Shown here: positions 53,083-61,744 of the stretch, in pieces
Position numbering within the stretch: the first letter of the stretch is position 1
Layout: the number at the start of each line of letters is the position of its first letter
Assembly: GCA_003330885.1 (NCBI GenBank)
Contig: CP030277.1
Span: 1,302,001-1,366,000, forward strand
From: Rhodobiaceae bacterium
Lineage (GTDB): Bacteria > Pseudomonadota > Alphaproteobacteria > Parvibaculales > Parvibaculaceae
Direction of reading: 5' to 3'
Length of the DNA: 64,000 nucleotides
Notes under the pieces: generated by a model
The model's input: only the letters and a program-made list of their open reading frames with translations
Database searches by the model: none
What the model was told of the DNA's origin: nothing
Translations under genes and position numbers: made by a program

Positions 53083-53329
53083 TGTCACAGTTGGTCGTTC
53101 ACGAACCAGCGCGAACCGGTAGAACGACTCAGAAGTCGGATTTTGCGGAGTGTCTGCCTGCCACAACACCAAGTCAACCAACCTTCAAGCGCCCGATTTG
53201 CGCAAATGTGCCTGTTCTCATTTCAACATCACCGCTACACTGTCGACACCGCAAAAAGACTAGATATGAAGGCCGAGTATCTCTACCCAACCCAACCATA
53301 TCGGCAAAACTTCAGCCCTCCTGATCTTT

Positions 53330-53944
53330 GTGCTGAGCGTCGGATGCACACTCCTTTTCAGCACCGCCAAAGGACGCGCGGAAGTGACTTACGACGTCGC
53401 GAATGTTGCCACCGACGATCAGCTAAATGTCCGCGCAACACCATCCGCCACCGCTGAGAAGGTTGGAACTCTTGCCTTTGATGCGACGGCGATTGCTGCT
53501 ACCGGAGCCTCGCGTCAGGTCGGCAGGTCGACCTGGTTTGAGATCATCGTTGAAGGTCGAAAGGGCTGGGTCAATGCCGCCTATCTGACTCCAACCCGCG
53601 CCCCCTCGTCCTTGTTCAGAGAGCCCCTCGTCTGCAGCGGAACAGAGCCATTCTGGGCCTTACAGCTAGACAACACGAGCGGTGAGTTTGACTCGCTATC
53701 AGAGGGAAAATCCGACATCGAGTTTCACAGCTCCAGGTCCGCCCTCGGCGTTCCCATCATATGGTCTCTCAAAGGATCAACTGGCCCGGCGCACTCAGCA
53801 GTTTTTGCGCTGTTAGAAGAAACCAATCAATGTTCTGATGGCATGTCTGATCTCACCTATCGATATTCAATTCGCATCGATATTGAGGATGGACCATTCT
53901 ATGCTGGCTGCTGCAATCCACATCCAGGACAACATGCTCCTTGA
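53330..53944 (+). CDS. Exported SH3b protein with COG3650-like domain
   Basis: About 204 residues. A hydrophobic stretch (VGCTLLFSTAKGRA) precedes a bacterial SH3 domain (LNVRATPSATAEKVGTLAFDA ... RKGWVNAAYL), then a second domain beginning VCSGTEPFWALQLDN, as in COG3650 envelope proteins; paired cysteines near the end (CC) may form a disulfide. The start is uncertain: GTG 53330 trims the positive n-region, no ATG/TTG/GTG lies further upstream in frame before the stop at 53267, and a nearby ATG at 53266 is in another frame. A frameshift near the start or a rare start codon is possible. Confidence 0.7.
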   Translation: MLSVGCTLLFSTAKGRAEVTYDVANVATDDQLNVRATPSATAEKVGTLAFDATAIAATGASRQVGRSTWFEIIVEGRKGWVNAAYLTPTRAPSSLFREPLVCSGTEPFWALQLDNTSGEFDSLSEGKSDIEFHSSRSALGVPIIWSLKGSTGPAHSAVFALLEETNQCSDGMSDLTYRYSIRIDIEDGPFYAGCCNPHPGQHAP

Positions 53945-53986
53945 CCCACATTATTGGCGTCCGCCAAAGAACAAGAAAGAGACCTC

Positions 53987-55351
53987 ATGAACGGTAAGCT
54001 CGACCTTGATCAACTGACCAATCTTGTGACGACGGGAGAAATTGACACCATCATCGTCTGCATGCCCGACATGCAGGGGCGCCTGGTGGGGAAACGCGTG
54101 ACGGGAGCCTTCTTCCTGGACAGCGTTGTTGAGGAAACCCACGCCTGCAATTATCTGCTGACTGTCGACATGGATATGGAGCCTGTGCCCGGCTACAAAG
54201 CAGCCAGCTGGGAAAAGGGCTATGGCGACTTCACCCTGAAACCCGACCTTGCAACCTTGCGCCGCATCCCCTGGCTACCTGCCACAGCGCTGGTGATCTG
54301 CGACACGCTCGATCACCACGGCGAGGACATTCCAGTCGCCCCAAGAGCTATTCTCAAAAAGCAGCTGAAGCGCTTGGCTGAGAAAGACATGATGGCCTAT
54401 ATGGCCTCGGAGCTGGAATTTTTCCTCTTTGATGAACCCTTCGAGTCGGCCCATGAGAAAAACTACAAGGATCTAAAGACCGCCAGCTGGTACATTGAGG
54501 ATTACCACATCTTCCAGACATCGAAGGAAGAAGGCATCATGCGAGCCATCCGAAACGGATTGGACGCTGCCGGCATCCCCGTCGAAAATTCAAAAGGTGA
54601 ATGGGGACCGGGCCAGGAAGAAATCAATGTGCGCTATGCCGAAGCCCTCGACATGGCCGACCGCCACGTGATCCTGAAAAACGGCATCAAGGAAATTGCC
54701 CACCTGCACGGAAAATCCGTGACCTTCATGGCGAAGTGGAACCAGAAACTGGCAGGAAACTCCTGTCACATCCATTGCTCGCTTTGGGACAAAGCCGCTC
54801 AAAACTCCGTTTTCCACGACAAGTCGGACGCCAATGGCATGTCCCCGCTGTTTAAGAAATTCATCGCGGGCCAACTCTCCGCCAGTCGCGAGATGAGCTA
54901 TTTTCTCGCACCCGGCATAAACTCTTACAAACGATTTGCAGATCAATCTTTCGCGCCAACGACAGCGGTTTGGAGCATGGATAACAGGACAGCAGGATAC
55001 AGGGTTGTGGGTAGCGGAAACGCCACACGGGTCGAATGCCGTATTGGCGGCGCAGACCTGAACCCCTACCTCGCCTTTGCGGGCATTATCGGTGCTGGGC
55101 TTCACGGGATCGAAAATGACATGGAGCTTGAGCCCGAATTCAGGGGTGACGCCTATGCCACCGAAGACATCCGCTCCCTGCCCAAATCATTGCGAGAAGC
55201 GCTTGACCTGCTCGATAAATCAGAGACGATGCGCGCCGCCTTTGGCGACGAAGTCATCGATCACTATCTTCACACGGGACATTGGGAACAGGCGGAATAT
55301 GACCGCGCTGTCACCGACTGGGAATTGACAAGAGGTTTTGAACGCGGATGA
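53987..55351 (+). CDS. Glutamine synthetase-like gamma-glutamylation enzyme
   Basis: 454 residues of the glutamine synthetase superfamily, probably gamma-glutamylating an amine rather than ammonia. N-terminal beta-grasp: TIIVCMPDMQGRLVGKRV; catalytic: ASELEFFLFDE (metal Glu), GPGQEEINVRYAEALDMAD, SVTFMAKWN, GNSCHIHCSLWD, the Arg-rich VECRIGGADLNPYLA, and a last GIEND. It lacks an adenylylation Tyr loop. The following aldehyde and iron alcohol dehydrogenases point to an amino alcohol or polyamine route, as in Puu- or Ipu-type pathways. ATG 53987 is preferred over a TTG at 53954. Confidence 0.9.
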   Translation: MNGKLDLDQLTNLVTTGEIDTIIVCMPDMQGRLVGKRVTGAFFLDSVVEETHACNYLLTVDMDMEPVPGYKAASWEKGYGDFTLKPDLATLRRIPWLPATALVICDTLDHHGEDIPVAPRAILKKQLKRLAEKDMMAYMASELEFFLFDEPFESAHEKNYKDLKTASWYIEDYHIFQTSKEEGIMRAIRNGLDAAGIPVENSKGEWGPGQEEINVRYAEALDMADRHVILKNGIKEIAHLHGKSVTFMAKWNQKLAGNSCHIHCSLWDKAAQNSVFHDKSDANGMSPLFKKFIAGQLSASREMSYFLAPGINSYKRFADQSFAPTTAVWSMDNRTAGYRVVGSGNATRVECRIGGADLNPYLAFAGIIGAGLHGIENDMELEPEFRGDAYATEDIRSLPKSLREALDLLDKSETMRAAFGDEVIDHYLHTGHWEQAEYDRAVTDWELTRGFERG

Positions 55352-56739
55352 GCAACACGCTGAAACTCATTACACCCATTGACGGGTCTGTTTATGTAGA
55401 ACGTCCTTATGCGACAGAAGCAGAAGTCGCGGCAGCCTTTGACCGGTCCAGCGAGGCGCAAGCCGCATGGAAGCGCGTACCCATTTCAGAACGCGCAGCA
55501 CTAATGACGAAATTCGTCGATGCCTTTGTCGCTATGAAAGACGAGATCGTCCCGGAACTGGCCTGGCAGATGGGCCGCCCGATTGCCTATGGCGGCAATG
55601 AGGTGAACGGCTTTGCTGACCGCGCGCGCCACATGATCAAAATCGCGCCAGAGTGTTTGGAACATGTGCGGCCCGACCCCATCGATGGGTTTGACCGCTA
55701 TATCAAACGTGAACCGCTGGGCGTCGTCTTTGCCATTGCCGCCTGGAACTTTCCCTACATGATCGCGGTGAACTCCGTCGTCCCGGCCCTCATGGCCGGC
55801 AACACGGTTGTCTTGAAACATTCCGGACAAACGCCGCTCTGTGCAGAGCGGATGGCCGAAGCACTGGACAAAGCCGGCGCGCCGGACGGGCTCTTTCAGG
55901 TCCTGCACATGGGTCATGAGCTGACCGAAAAAGCGATCCAGCACCCAGCCTGTGCCTACGTCAATTTTACAGGCTCTGTTGCAGGCGGCCACGCTATTCA
56001 GCGCGCCACCGTCAGTCGCTTCATAAATTTAGGTCTAGAGCTCGGTGGCAAAGATCCCGCCTATGTCCGAGCCGACGCTGACGTGGCCTTCGCCGCTGAA
56101 AACATTGTCGACGGCGCGTTCTTCAATTCCGGCCAGTCCTGCTGCGGCAAAGAACGCATCTATGTGGATGCAAGCGTTTACGACAGCTTCGTAGAGCAAT
56201 TCGTCGAGACCGCAAGAACCTACAAGCTCGGCAGCTCTCTGGATGCAGATACAACAATCGGCCCCATGGTACGCACCAGCGCCGCGACTTTCGTGCGTGG
56301 CCAGGTGGCAGATGCTGTGAGGGATGGCGCGAAGTCCCTCATTCCTGAAAGCCACTTCCCTGAGTCCAAAGACGGGACGCCCTACCTCGGACCGCAGGTC
56401 GTGGTGGATGTCGACCATTCCATGAGCCTCATGAAAGATGAGACCTTCGGCCCCGCCGTTGGCATCATGAAAGTCTCGAGCGACGAAGAGGCCATCCGCC
56501 TCATGAATGACAGCCCCTATGGCCTCACCGCCTCCATCTGGACGTCAGATGCAGACGCCGCTGTGCACATTGGGGATCAGGTGGAAACCGGCACCTGGTT
56601 CCAGAACCGCTGCGACTATCTGGACCCGGCCCTTGCCTGGACAGCGGTAAAAGACAGCGGGCGCGGCGCCACGCTTTCTGCAGTGGGCTATGAGTTCCTC
56701 ACCCGCCCGAAAAGCTACCACCTGCGACTAAAGACCTGA
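55348..56739 (+). CDS. Aldehyde dehydrogenase (in glutamylation cluster)
   Basis: 463 residues: AAWNFPYM and FTGSVAGG for NAD, LELGGKDPAYV with the catalytic Glu, and GQSCCG with the nucleophilic Cys followed by a second Cys. It has the short C-terminus seen in succinate-semialdehyde- and gamma-glutamyl-aldehyde-type enzymes. Overlaps the upstream glutamine-synthetase-like gene by four bases (ATGA); an iron alcohol dehydrogenase starts five bases after its stop. Confidence 0.93.
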   Translation: MSNTLKLITPIDGSVYVERPYATEAEVAAAFDRSSEAQAAWKRVPISERAALMTKFVDAFVAMKDEIVPELAWQMGRPIAYGGNEVNGFADRARHMIKIAPECLEHVRPDPIDGFDRYIKREPLGVVFAIAAWNFPYMIAVNSVVPALMAGNTVVLKHSGQTPLCAERMAEALDKAGAPDGLFQVLHMGHELTEKAIQHPACAYVNFTGSVAGGHAIQRATVSRFINLGLELGGKDPAYVRADADVAFAAENIVDGAFFNSGQSCCGKERIYVDASVYDSFVEQFVETARTYKLGSSLDADTTIGPMVRTSAATFVRGQVADAVRDGAKSLIPESHFPESKDGTPYLGPQVVVDVDHSMSLMKDETFGPAVGIMKVSSDEEAIRLMNDSPYGLTASIWTSDADAAVHIGDQVETGTWFQNRCDYLDPALAWTAVKDSGRGATLSAVGYEFLTRPKSYHLRLKT

Positions 56740-56743
56740 GCCT

Positions 56744-57931
56744 ATGCCAGAGCCAAAAATCGATAATTATCAAAGCTTGATCGCCAATTGGAGCTATCCG
56801 ACCTCTATTCGGTTTGGCCCGGGACGTATCTCTGAACTTGCCAATGCCTGTCGGGGTGCGGGCATTCACGCACCGCTGCTCGTCACCGATCCAGGACTGA
56901 GCGCCCTGCCTATCGTGACCGATGCACTCAATGCACTCGAAGAGAACGGCCTTTCAACCGTGCTCTTCTCCAAACTGCAGGCAAACCCGGTTGCGGCCAA
57001 TGTTGAAGAAGGCGTCGCGATCTACAAGCGTGGCCACCATGACGGCGTCATTGCCTTTGGCGGCGGTTCCGCTCTCGACACAGCCAAGGCCATCGCCTTC
57101 ATGTCCGGCCAGTCCCGGCCCATCTGGGATTTTGAGGACCGGGAAGATTGGTGGACACGGGCGGACCCGGCGGGCATCGCTCCCATCATTGCCGTGCCAA
57201 CAACCGCTGGGACAGGCTCCGAGGTGGGACGTGCGGCCGTGATCACAGATGAAACTGATCACACAAAGAAGGTCATCTTCCATCCAAAGATGCTGCCGGT
57301 GGAAGTCATCGCAGACCCGGCACTGACAACCGGCCTGCCTGCGCCCATTACGGCGGCAACAGGCATGGATGCCCTCTCCCACGCTTTGGAGGCCTATTGC
57401 AGCCCTTTCTGGCACCCTATGGGACAGGGCATCGCGCTCGAAGCCATGCGGCTCGTGAAAGAATGGCTGCCAGAGGCAACTGCCAATGGGGAGAATGTCG
57501 ACGCCCGCGCCTACATGATGGCGGCGTCGTCTATGGGCGCAGTTGCCTTCCAGAAGGGCCTCGGCGCCATGCACGCCATGAGCCACCCCTGTTCGAGCCT
57601 GAAAGGCACCCATCATGGCCTCACCAATGCTGTGGTGATGCCCTATGTGCTGCACCACAATCTGAACGTGATTGATGAAAAGCTCGCCGCTGCCGCGCGG
57701 TACCTGAACCTCGGCGACAGCGCTGCAAGCTTTATCGATTGGGTGCTGCGCTTACGCGAAGAACTTCAAATCCCAAACACGCTGCATGATCTGGGCATCA
57801 CGCCGGATCTCATCAGCCAAATGGCTCCCATGGCGCTCGAAGATCCCTGCACCGGCGGCAACCCGGTGTCCATGACGACAGGTGCCTACGAAACCCTCTA
57901 CGACAAAGCCATTAACGGCATCCTCGGCTGA
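56744..57931 (+). CDS. Iron-containing alcohol dehydrogenase
   Basis: 395 residues, group III alcohol dehydrogenase. NAD-binding GGGSALDTAKAIA, IAVPTTAGTGSEV, and metal ligands Asp in GMDALSHAL (with its His), His in AMHAMSHP and His in GTHHGLTNAVVMP. In the same run as the glutamine-synthetase-like and aldehyde dehydrogenase genes, so it may oxidise a glutamylated amino alcohol, or reduce an aldehyde. panC starts five bases downstream and may be read from the same transcript. Confidence 0.93.
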   Translation: MPEPKIDNYQSLIANWSYPTSIRFGPGRISELANACRGAGIHAPLLVTDPGLSALPIVTDALNALEENGLSTVLFSKLQANPVAANVEEGVAIYKRGHHDGVIAFGGGSALDTAKAIAFMSGQSRPIWDFEDREDWWTRADPAGIAPIIAVPTTAGTGSEVGRAAVITDETDHTKKVIFHPKMLPVEVIADPALTTGLPAPITAATGMDALSHALEAYCSPFWHPMGQGIALEAMRLVKEWLPEATANGENVDARAYMMAASSMGAVAFQKGLGAMHAMSHPCSSLKGTHHGLTNAVVMPYVLHHNLNVIDEKLAAAARYLNLGDSAASFIDWVLRLREELQIPNTLHDLGITPDLISQMAPMALEDPCTGGNPVSMTTGAYETLYDKAINGILG

Positions 57932-57935
57932 TCCC

Positions 57936-58811
57936 ATGGCGATAGACACGACGACATATGCGGTGCCGCTAGTCCGCACCATCACCGACATGCGTGAGCA
58001 AGTAGCCAAATGGCGCGCAGCAGGCGAGAAAATCGCTCTGGTGCCGACCATGGGCGCGCTCCACGAAGGGCATCTCTCGCTCATTGATGTTGCGAAAGCT
58101 CATGGCGCCACCAAGGCGATTGTCTCAATCTTCGTGAACCCCACCCAGTTTGGACCCGGCGAAGATTTCGACGCTTACCCCCGCACGGAAGAAACGGATG
58201 CCGAAAAGCTGGTGGATCGCGCACAGCTCATCTTCGCGCCGAACGGTGCTGAAATGTATCCCGACGGCTACGGTACAACGGTGTCTGTAAAGGGTGTCAC
58301 CAATACCCTGGAAGGCGAAGCCCGCCCCACCCACTTTGACGGTGTTGCGACCGTGGTAAGCAAACTCCTGCTCGCAGCCCTGCCCGACTGTGCAGTCTTC
58401 GGCGAAAAGGACTATCAGCAGCTCCTCACCATCCGCCGCATGGGGGCAGACTTGGGTATCCCCGTCGAAATTCTGGGTGGCCCCATCCTGCGCGAGCCAG
58501 ACGGCCTCGCCATGTCGTCCCGCAATGTTTACCTCACAGAGAAAGAGCGCAAAGCGGCAGGTCAGCTCAACGTAATCCTGAAAGCAACAGCTGATGCGAT
58601 CACCAAGGGCGCAGACATCAAGACAGCAACAGCGGACGCGGAGAAGCAACTCATAGAGTTAGGTTTCGACAAGGTAGACTATCTGACGGTCCGTGACACA
58701 AAGACGCTGAAACCTATTGAGACGCTCACGGAAAAAGCCCGCATCCTCGTCGCCGCCAAAATCGGCCAGCCCCGTTTGCTCGATAATATGCCTGTGAAGT
58801 TTAGGGATTAG
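57936..58811 (+). CDS. panC: Pantothenate synthetase (pantoate-beta-alanine ligase)
   Basis: ATP-dependent condensation of pantoate and beta-alanine to pantothenate, for CoA. 291 residues: ALVPTMGALHEGHLSLI with the HIGH-like motif, VSIFVNPTQFGPGEDFDAYPRT, THFDGVATVVSKLL, FGEKDYQQLLTIRRM, and LAMSSRNVYLT with the second nucleotide loop. Start ATG 57936 is within five bases of the alcohol dehydrogenase stop; no distinct Shine-Dalgarno, so coupling is likely. Confidence 0.97.
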   Translation: MAIDTTTYAVPLVRTITDMREQVAKWRAAGEKIALVPTMGALHEGHLSLIDVAKAHGATKAIVSIFVNPTQFGPGEDFDAYPRTEETDAEKLVDRAQLIFAPNGAEMYPDGYGTTVSVKGVTNTLEGEARPTHFDGVATVVSKLLLAALPDCAVFGEKDYQQLLTIRRMGADLGIPVEILGGPILREPDGLAMSSRNVYLTEKERKAAGQLNVILKATADAITKGADIKTATADAEKQLIELGFDKVDYLTVRDTKTLKPIETLTEKARILVAAKIGQPRLLDNMPVKFRD

Positions 58812-58828
58812 TCTATCTGGCTAGGGCG

Positions 58829-59104
58829 CTACCAAAAGAAAACGCAGAGCAGAAAAACAACAAAACCACAGTTGAACGGCAATCCAACGCGCCATCTACT
58901 ATAAATTCTCTTACCATCTGCGTTGAGAAGTTCCATCGTCTGCATTTGAGCACCGTGATCTCTTGTACGCAAATATTTCCAAAATCCTTTAGTGGATCGA
59001 TCAATTCGATAAATCACTAAGGAAGCACGAAAAACAACGTAACTGATCACAAATGTAATCCCGCCGAGAGTTATGCCCATGGCCACAGCTGTATCTGACT
59101 CCAA
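58829..59104 (-). CDS. Small membrane protein of unknown function
   Basis: 91 residues with two membrane segments: GITLGGITFVISYVVFRASLVI near the N-terminus and LPFNCGFVVFLLCVFF at the very C-terminus, joined by a basic loop that carries RDHGAQMQTMELLNADGKRIYSRWRV. I recognise no family. The start is probably TTG 59104, seven bases past GGAGA; the ATG at 59080 has no ribosome site. It is a single gene between panC and an intergenic repeat. The second helix leaves almost no C-terminal tail. Confidence 0.5.
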   Translation of the reverse strand: MESDTAVAMGITLGGITFVISYVVFRASLVIYRIDRSTKGFWKYLRTRDHGAQMQTMELLNADGKRIYSRWRVGLPFNCGFVVFLLCVFFW

Positions 59105-59186
59105 TTGACGGTCTCCGCTACTTGGACGCTAGCCGCAAGATGCCCTCTAACGAAACTAGGACTCAGATCATAAATCCAAACACAAT

Positions 59187-59279
59187 CGTCATTGCCGGAT
59201 TTATTCCGGCAATCCAGGGGCTTGGGGCACAGCCAACGTTACCTTGCCCTGGATACCCGGAACAAGTCCGGGTATGACG
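59187..59279. repeat. Long intergenic palindrome
   Basis: Outer arms CGTCAT...ATGACG and AATCCAGGGG/CCCTGGAT bracket two local hairpins, TGCCGG-ATTTATT-CCGGCA and ACCCGG-AACAAGT-CCGGGT. Repeats of this CCTGGAT...CCGGG...ATGACG type are frequent between genes in alphaproteobacteria. It can form a cruciform or an RNA four-way structure and may act as a transcript end. Confidence 0.75.
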
Positions 59280-59305
59280 ACAAGTAGGTGACAGGGAGAG
59301 TAGTT

Positions 59306-59740
59306 CTAAAGCAGCCCTAGCTCTCTGAGCTCTTCGCGCATCTCCAATGGCATTTCGTCTTCACCCTCTACTGCGCGCGCATCTTTCGGTGCACTTTCCG
59401 GCTCCAGATAGCGCCAGCCTTGAAAGGGACGCTTGGCGAGCCGTTCCGTCAGGATGAGCTCCGGATCAAGCACCAGACCGCAATGCTTTTTGCCCTCATC
59501 ATCCACGAGGGGTTTGAGCTCGAGCACCTTCTGGCGACAGCGCACCACACCCTTCATGACCCAATAGATCGATCCGCCATCGGTAAGCTCGTCCGCCCGC
59601 TTTGGCGTCATGCGGGTGACGTGCATGACTTCAACCGGCTGGCCCGCTTTTTTCTTCTGGGCAAGGCGCATAGCTTGATAGTCCCGGAGCGTTTCCGGGT
59701 CTTCCACGCCAACACACAGTTTGATGAGATGAACGGTCAC
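59306..59740 (-). CDS. DUF1489 family protein
   Basis: 144 residues, conserved in alphaproteobacteria and of unknown function. Hallmarks: MTVHLIKLCVGVEDPETLRDY, VMHVTRMTPKRADEL, DGGSIYWVMKGVVRCRQ, GLVLDPELILTERLAKRPFQGWRYLE. It lies eight bases after the carboxylase alpha-subunit gene in the same direction and is probably the last gene of that operon. Confidence 0.92.
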   Translation of the reverse strand: MTVHLIKLCVGVEDPETLRDYQAMRLAQKKKAGQPVEVMHVTRMTPKRADELTDGGSIYWVMKGVVRCRQKVLELKPLVDDEGKKHCGLVLDPELILTERLAKRPFQGWRYLEPESAPKDARAVEGEDEMPLEMREELRELGLL

Positions 59741-59748
59741 GTGGGGCG

Positions 59749-61740
59749 CTACTCTGCCGCCTCTTCAAAAGAGACAAGCAATGCGCCTGCTTCCACCTGA
59801 TCACCCTCGCTGACACCAACTGTCTCGACGGTGCCCGCACTTTGCGCCTGAATGGTTTGCTCCATCTTCATGGCTTCAAGCACCACAAGCGGCGCACCGG
59901 CACGGACCTTGTCTCCCGGCTTTACGAGCACCTGAATGATCTTGCCCGGCAAAGGTGCAACAAAACGATTGCCGCCGGCCTGTTCCTGCAGATCAACATC
60001 CAGCGGATCAGGCCGCGTAAACTCATAAGACGCGCCCTTATGCATCAGCACAAACCCACCACCCAGTTCAATCACACCGACAGCAAAGCGCTGACCGTTT
60101 ACCTGTGCCGTCAAGCGCCCGTCCAGCAGGTGCCCCTTTGCCGTAAACGAGGCCCCATCCATATTGATCTGCCAGGCATCCTCAACAGCGTGTGCCGAGA
60201 GAGCGATTGGGTCGCCCCCAAACTCCAGGGGCACAGGTTCCGTGCGTCCTCCGCCAAGCGCCCAGCTGTCCGTCGCTTCCCAAGGGGACTGAGGATCAGC
60301 ATCGTCGCCTCGTTGAAGAACCTCATGAAGGGCGGCGAGCGCAATCACCTCAGGCTGAGGCAGTCCCGCTGACGGCACCAGCTCGTCCAGATGCGCGTCA
60401 ATAAAGCCCGTATCAATATCGCCAGAGATGAAGTCTTTGTTCTGGACGATCTCGGCCAGGAACGCCGTATTGGCACGAAGCCCCGCGATCTCTGTTGTTT
60501 CAAGCGCCCGCGCCATCTGGCGAAGTGCGCCGTCGCGTGTTTCATCCCAGGTGATGAGTTTCGCGATCATCGGGTCATAGAACATCGAGACCGTATCACC
60601 CTCGCGAACACCGGTATCAACGCGCACGCCCTCTTCTTCTGAGGGCAGACGCAGCCGGTGCAGTGTGCCCGTTGACGGGAAGAACTTCTTCGCCGGGTCT
60701 TCTGCGTAGAGACGCACTTCTACCGCGTGCCCATCAATGAACAAATCATCCTGGGTAACTGGAAGCTCTTCCCCAGCTGCAACGCGCAACTGCCATTCAA
60801 CCAGATCCTGGCCCGTGATCATTTCTGTGACCGGGTGCTCGACCTGAAGCCGCGTATTCATCTCCATGAAGTAGAAGCCATCAGCTTTCAACCCGTCGGA
60901 GGCGTCCGCGATGAATTCAATGGTCCCAGCCCCGCGATAGTCGATGGCCTTCGCCGCCGCAACCGCCGCAGCACCCATCGCTTCGCGCATGTCGAGCGGC
61001 ATGTCAGGGGCTGGCGCTTCTTCCACCACCTTCTGGTGACGTCGCTGCAACGAGCAATCGCGTTCAAAGAGATGAACCGCATTACCATGAGCATCCGCAA
61101 AGACCTGGATCTCAATATGCCGGGGCCGCGCCACAAATTTCTCAACAAGGACGCGATCATCGCCAAACGCGCTTGCCGCTTCCCGCTGGGCGGACGCCAG
61201 TGCCTTTTCAAACTTATCTGGTTCATCGACACGGCGCATGCCCTTGCCGCCCCCACCAGCAACAGCTTTGATGAGAACCGGATAGCCGATCTCGCCCGCT
61301 TGGCCCGCAAGGAAAGCAGGATCCTGATTGTCTCCATGATAGCCAGGCACAACGGGAACGTTGGCCTTCTCCATCAGCACTTTGGCCGCATCTTTCAGCC
61401 CCATCGCGCGGATGGCCGACGCTGTTGGGCCAATGAAAATCACACCGGCCTTTTCGCAGGCCTCAGCAAAGTCTGCATTCTCAGAGAGGAAGCCATAGCC
61501 TGGATGAATAGCTTCAGCGCCACTGCGCTTCGCCACATCCAGAATGACGTCTGCTTTGAGATAGCTCTCATTGGCAGGTGATGGCCCAATGTGGTGGGCC
61601 TCGTCGGCTTCCGCTACGTGCGCAGCATTCGCGTCCGCGTCGGAATAAACCGCGATGGTGCGCAGCCCCATGGCTTTGGCAGTGCGCATGACACGACAGG
61701 CGATTTCGCCGCGATTAGCGATCAGGACAGAAGAAAACAT
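59749..61740 (-). CDS. Methylcrotonyl-CoA carboxylase, biotin-containing alpha subunit
   Basis: 663 residues: biotin carboxylase (VLIANRGEIACRVMRTAK; ATP loop GGGGKGMRRV; ERDCSLQRRHQKVVEEAP; FMEMNTRLQVEHPVTE), a linker/BT region, and a C-terminal biotinyl domain with the lysine in EAMKMEQ (about residue 625). With the beta subunit it carboxylates 3-methylcrotonyl-CoA in leucine degradation; an acetyl- or propionyl-CoA carboxylase of the same build is less likely because the beta subunit is of the MCC type. Four bases separate it from that gene. Confidence 0.93.
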   Translation of the reverse strand: MFSSVLIANRGEIACRVMRTAKAMGLRTIAVYSDADANAAHVAEADEAHHIGPSPANESYLKADVILDVAKRSGAEAIHPGYGFLSENADFAEACEKAGVIFIGPTASAIRAMGLKDAAKVLMEKANVPVVPGYHGDNQDPAFLAGQAGEIGYPVLIKAVAGGGGKGMRRVDEPDKFEKALASAQREAASAFGDDRVLVEKFVARPRHIEIQVFADAHGNAVHLFERDCSLQRRHQKVVEEAPAPDMPLDMREAMGAAAVAAAKAIDYRGAGTIEFIADASDGLKADGFYFMEMNTRLQVEHPVTEMITGQDLVEWQLRVAAGEELPVTQDDLFIDGHAVEVRLYAEDPAKKFFPSTGTLHRLRLPSEEEGVRVDTGVREGDTVSMFYDPMIAKLITWDETRDGALRQMARALETTEIAGLRANTAFLAEIVQNKDFISGDIDTGFIDAHLDELVPSAGLPQPEVIALAALHEVLQRGDDADPQSPWEATDSWALGGGRTEPVPLEFGGDPIALSAHAVEDAWQINMDGASFTAKGHLLDGRLTAQVNGQRFAVGVIELGGGFVLMHKGASYEFTRPDPLDVDLQEQAGGNRFVAPLPGKIIQVLVKPGDKVRAGAPLVVLEAMKMEQTIQAQSAGTVETVGVSEGDQVEAGALLVSFEEAAE

Positions 61741-61744
61741 GGGG

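Noticed and set aside
60727-61581. 284-codon plus-strand frame inside the carboxylase alpha gene
   Set aside because: Antisense shadow of a gene with intact ATP-grasp and biotin motifs.
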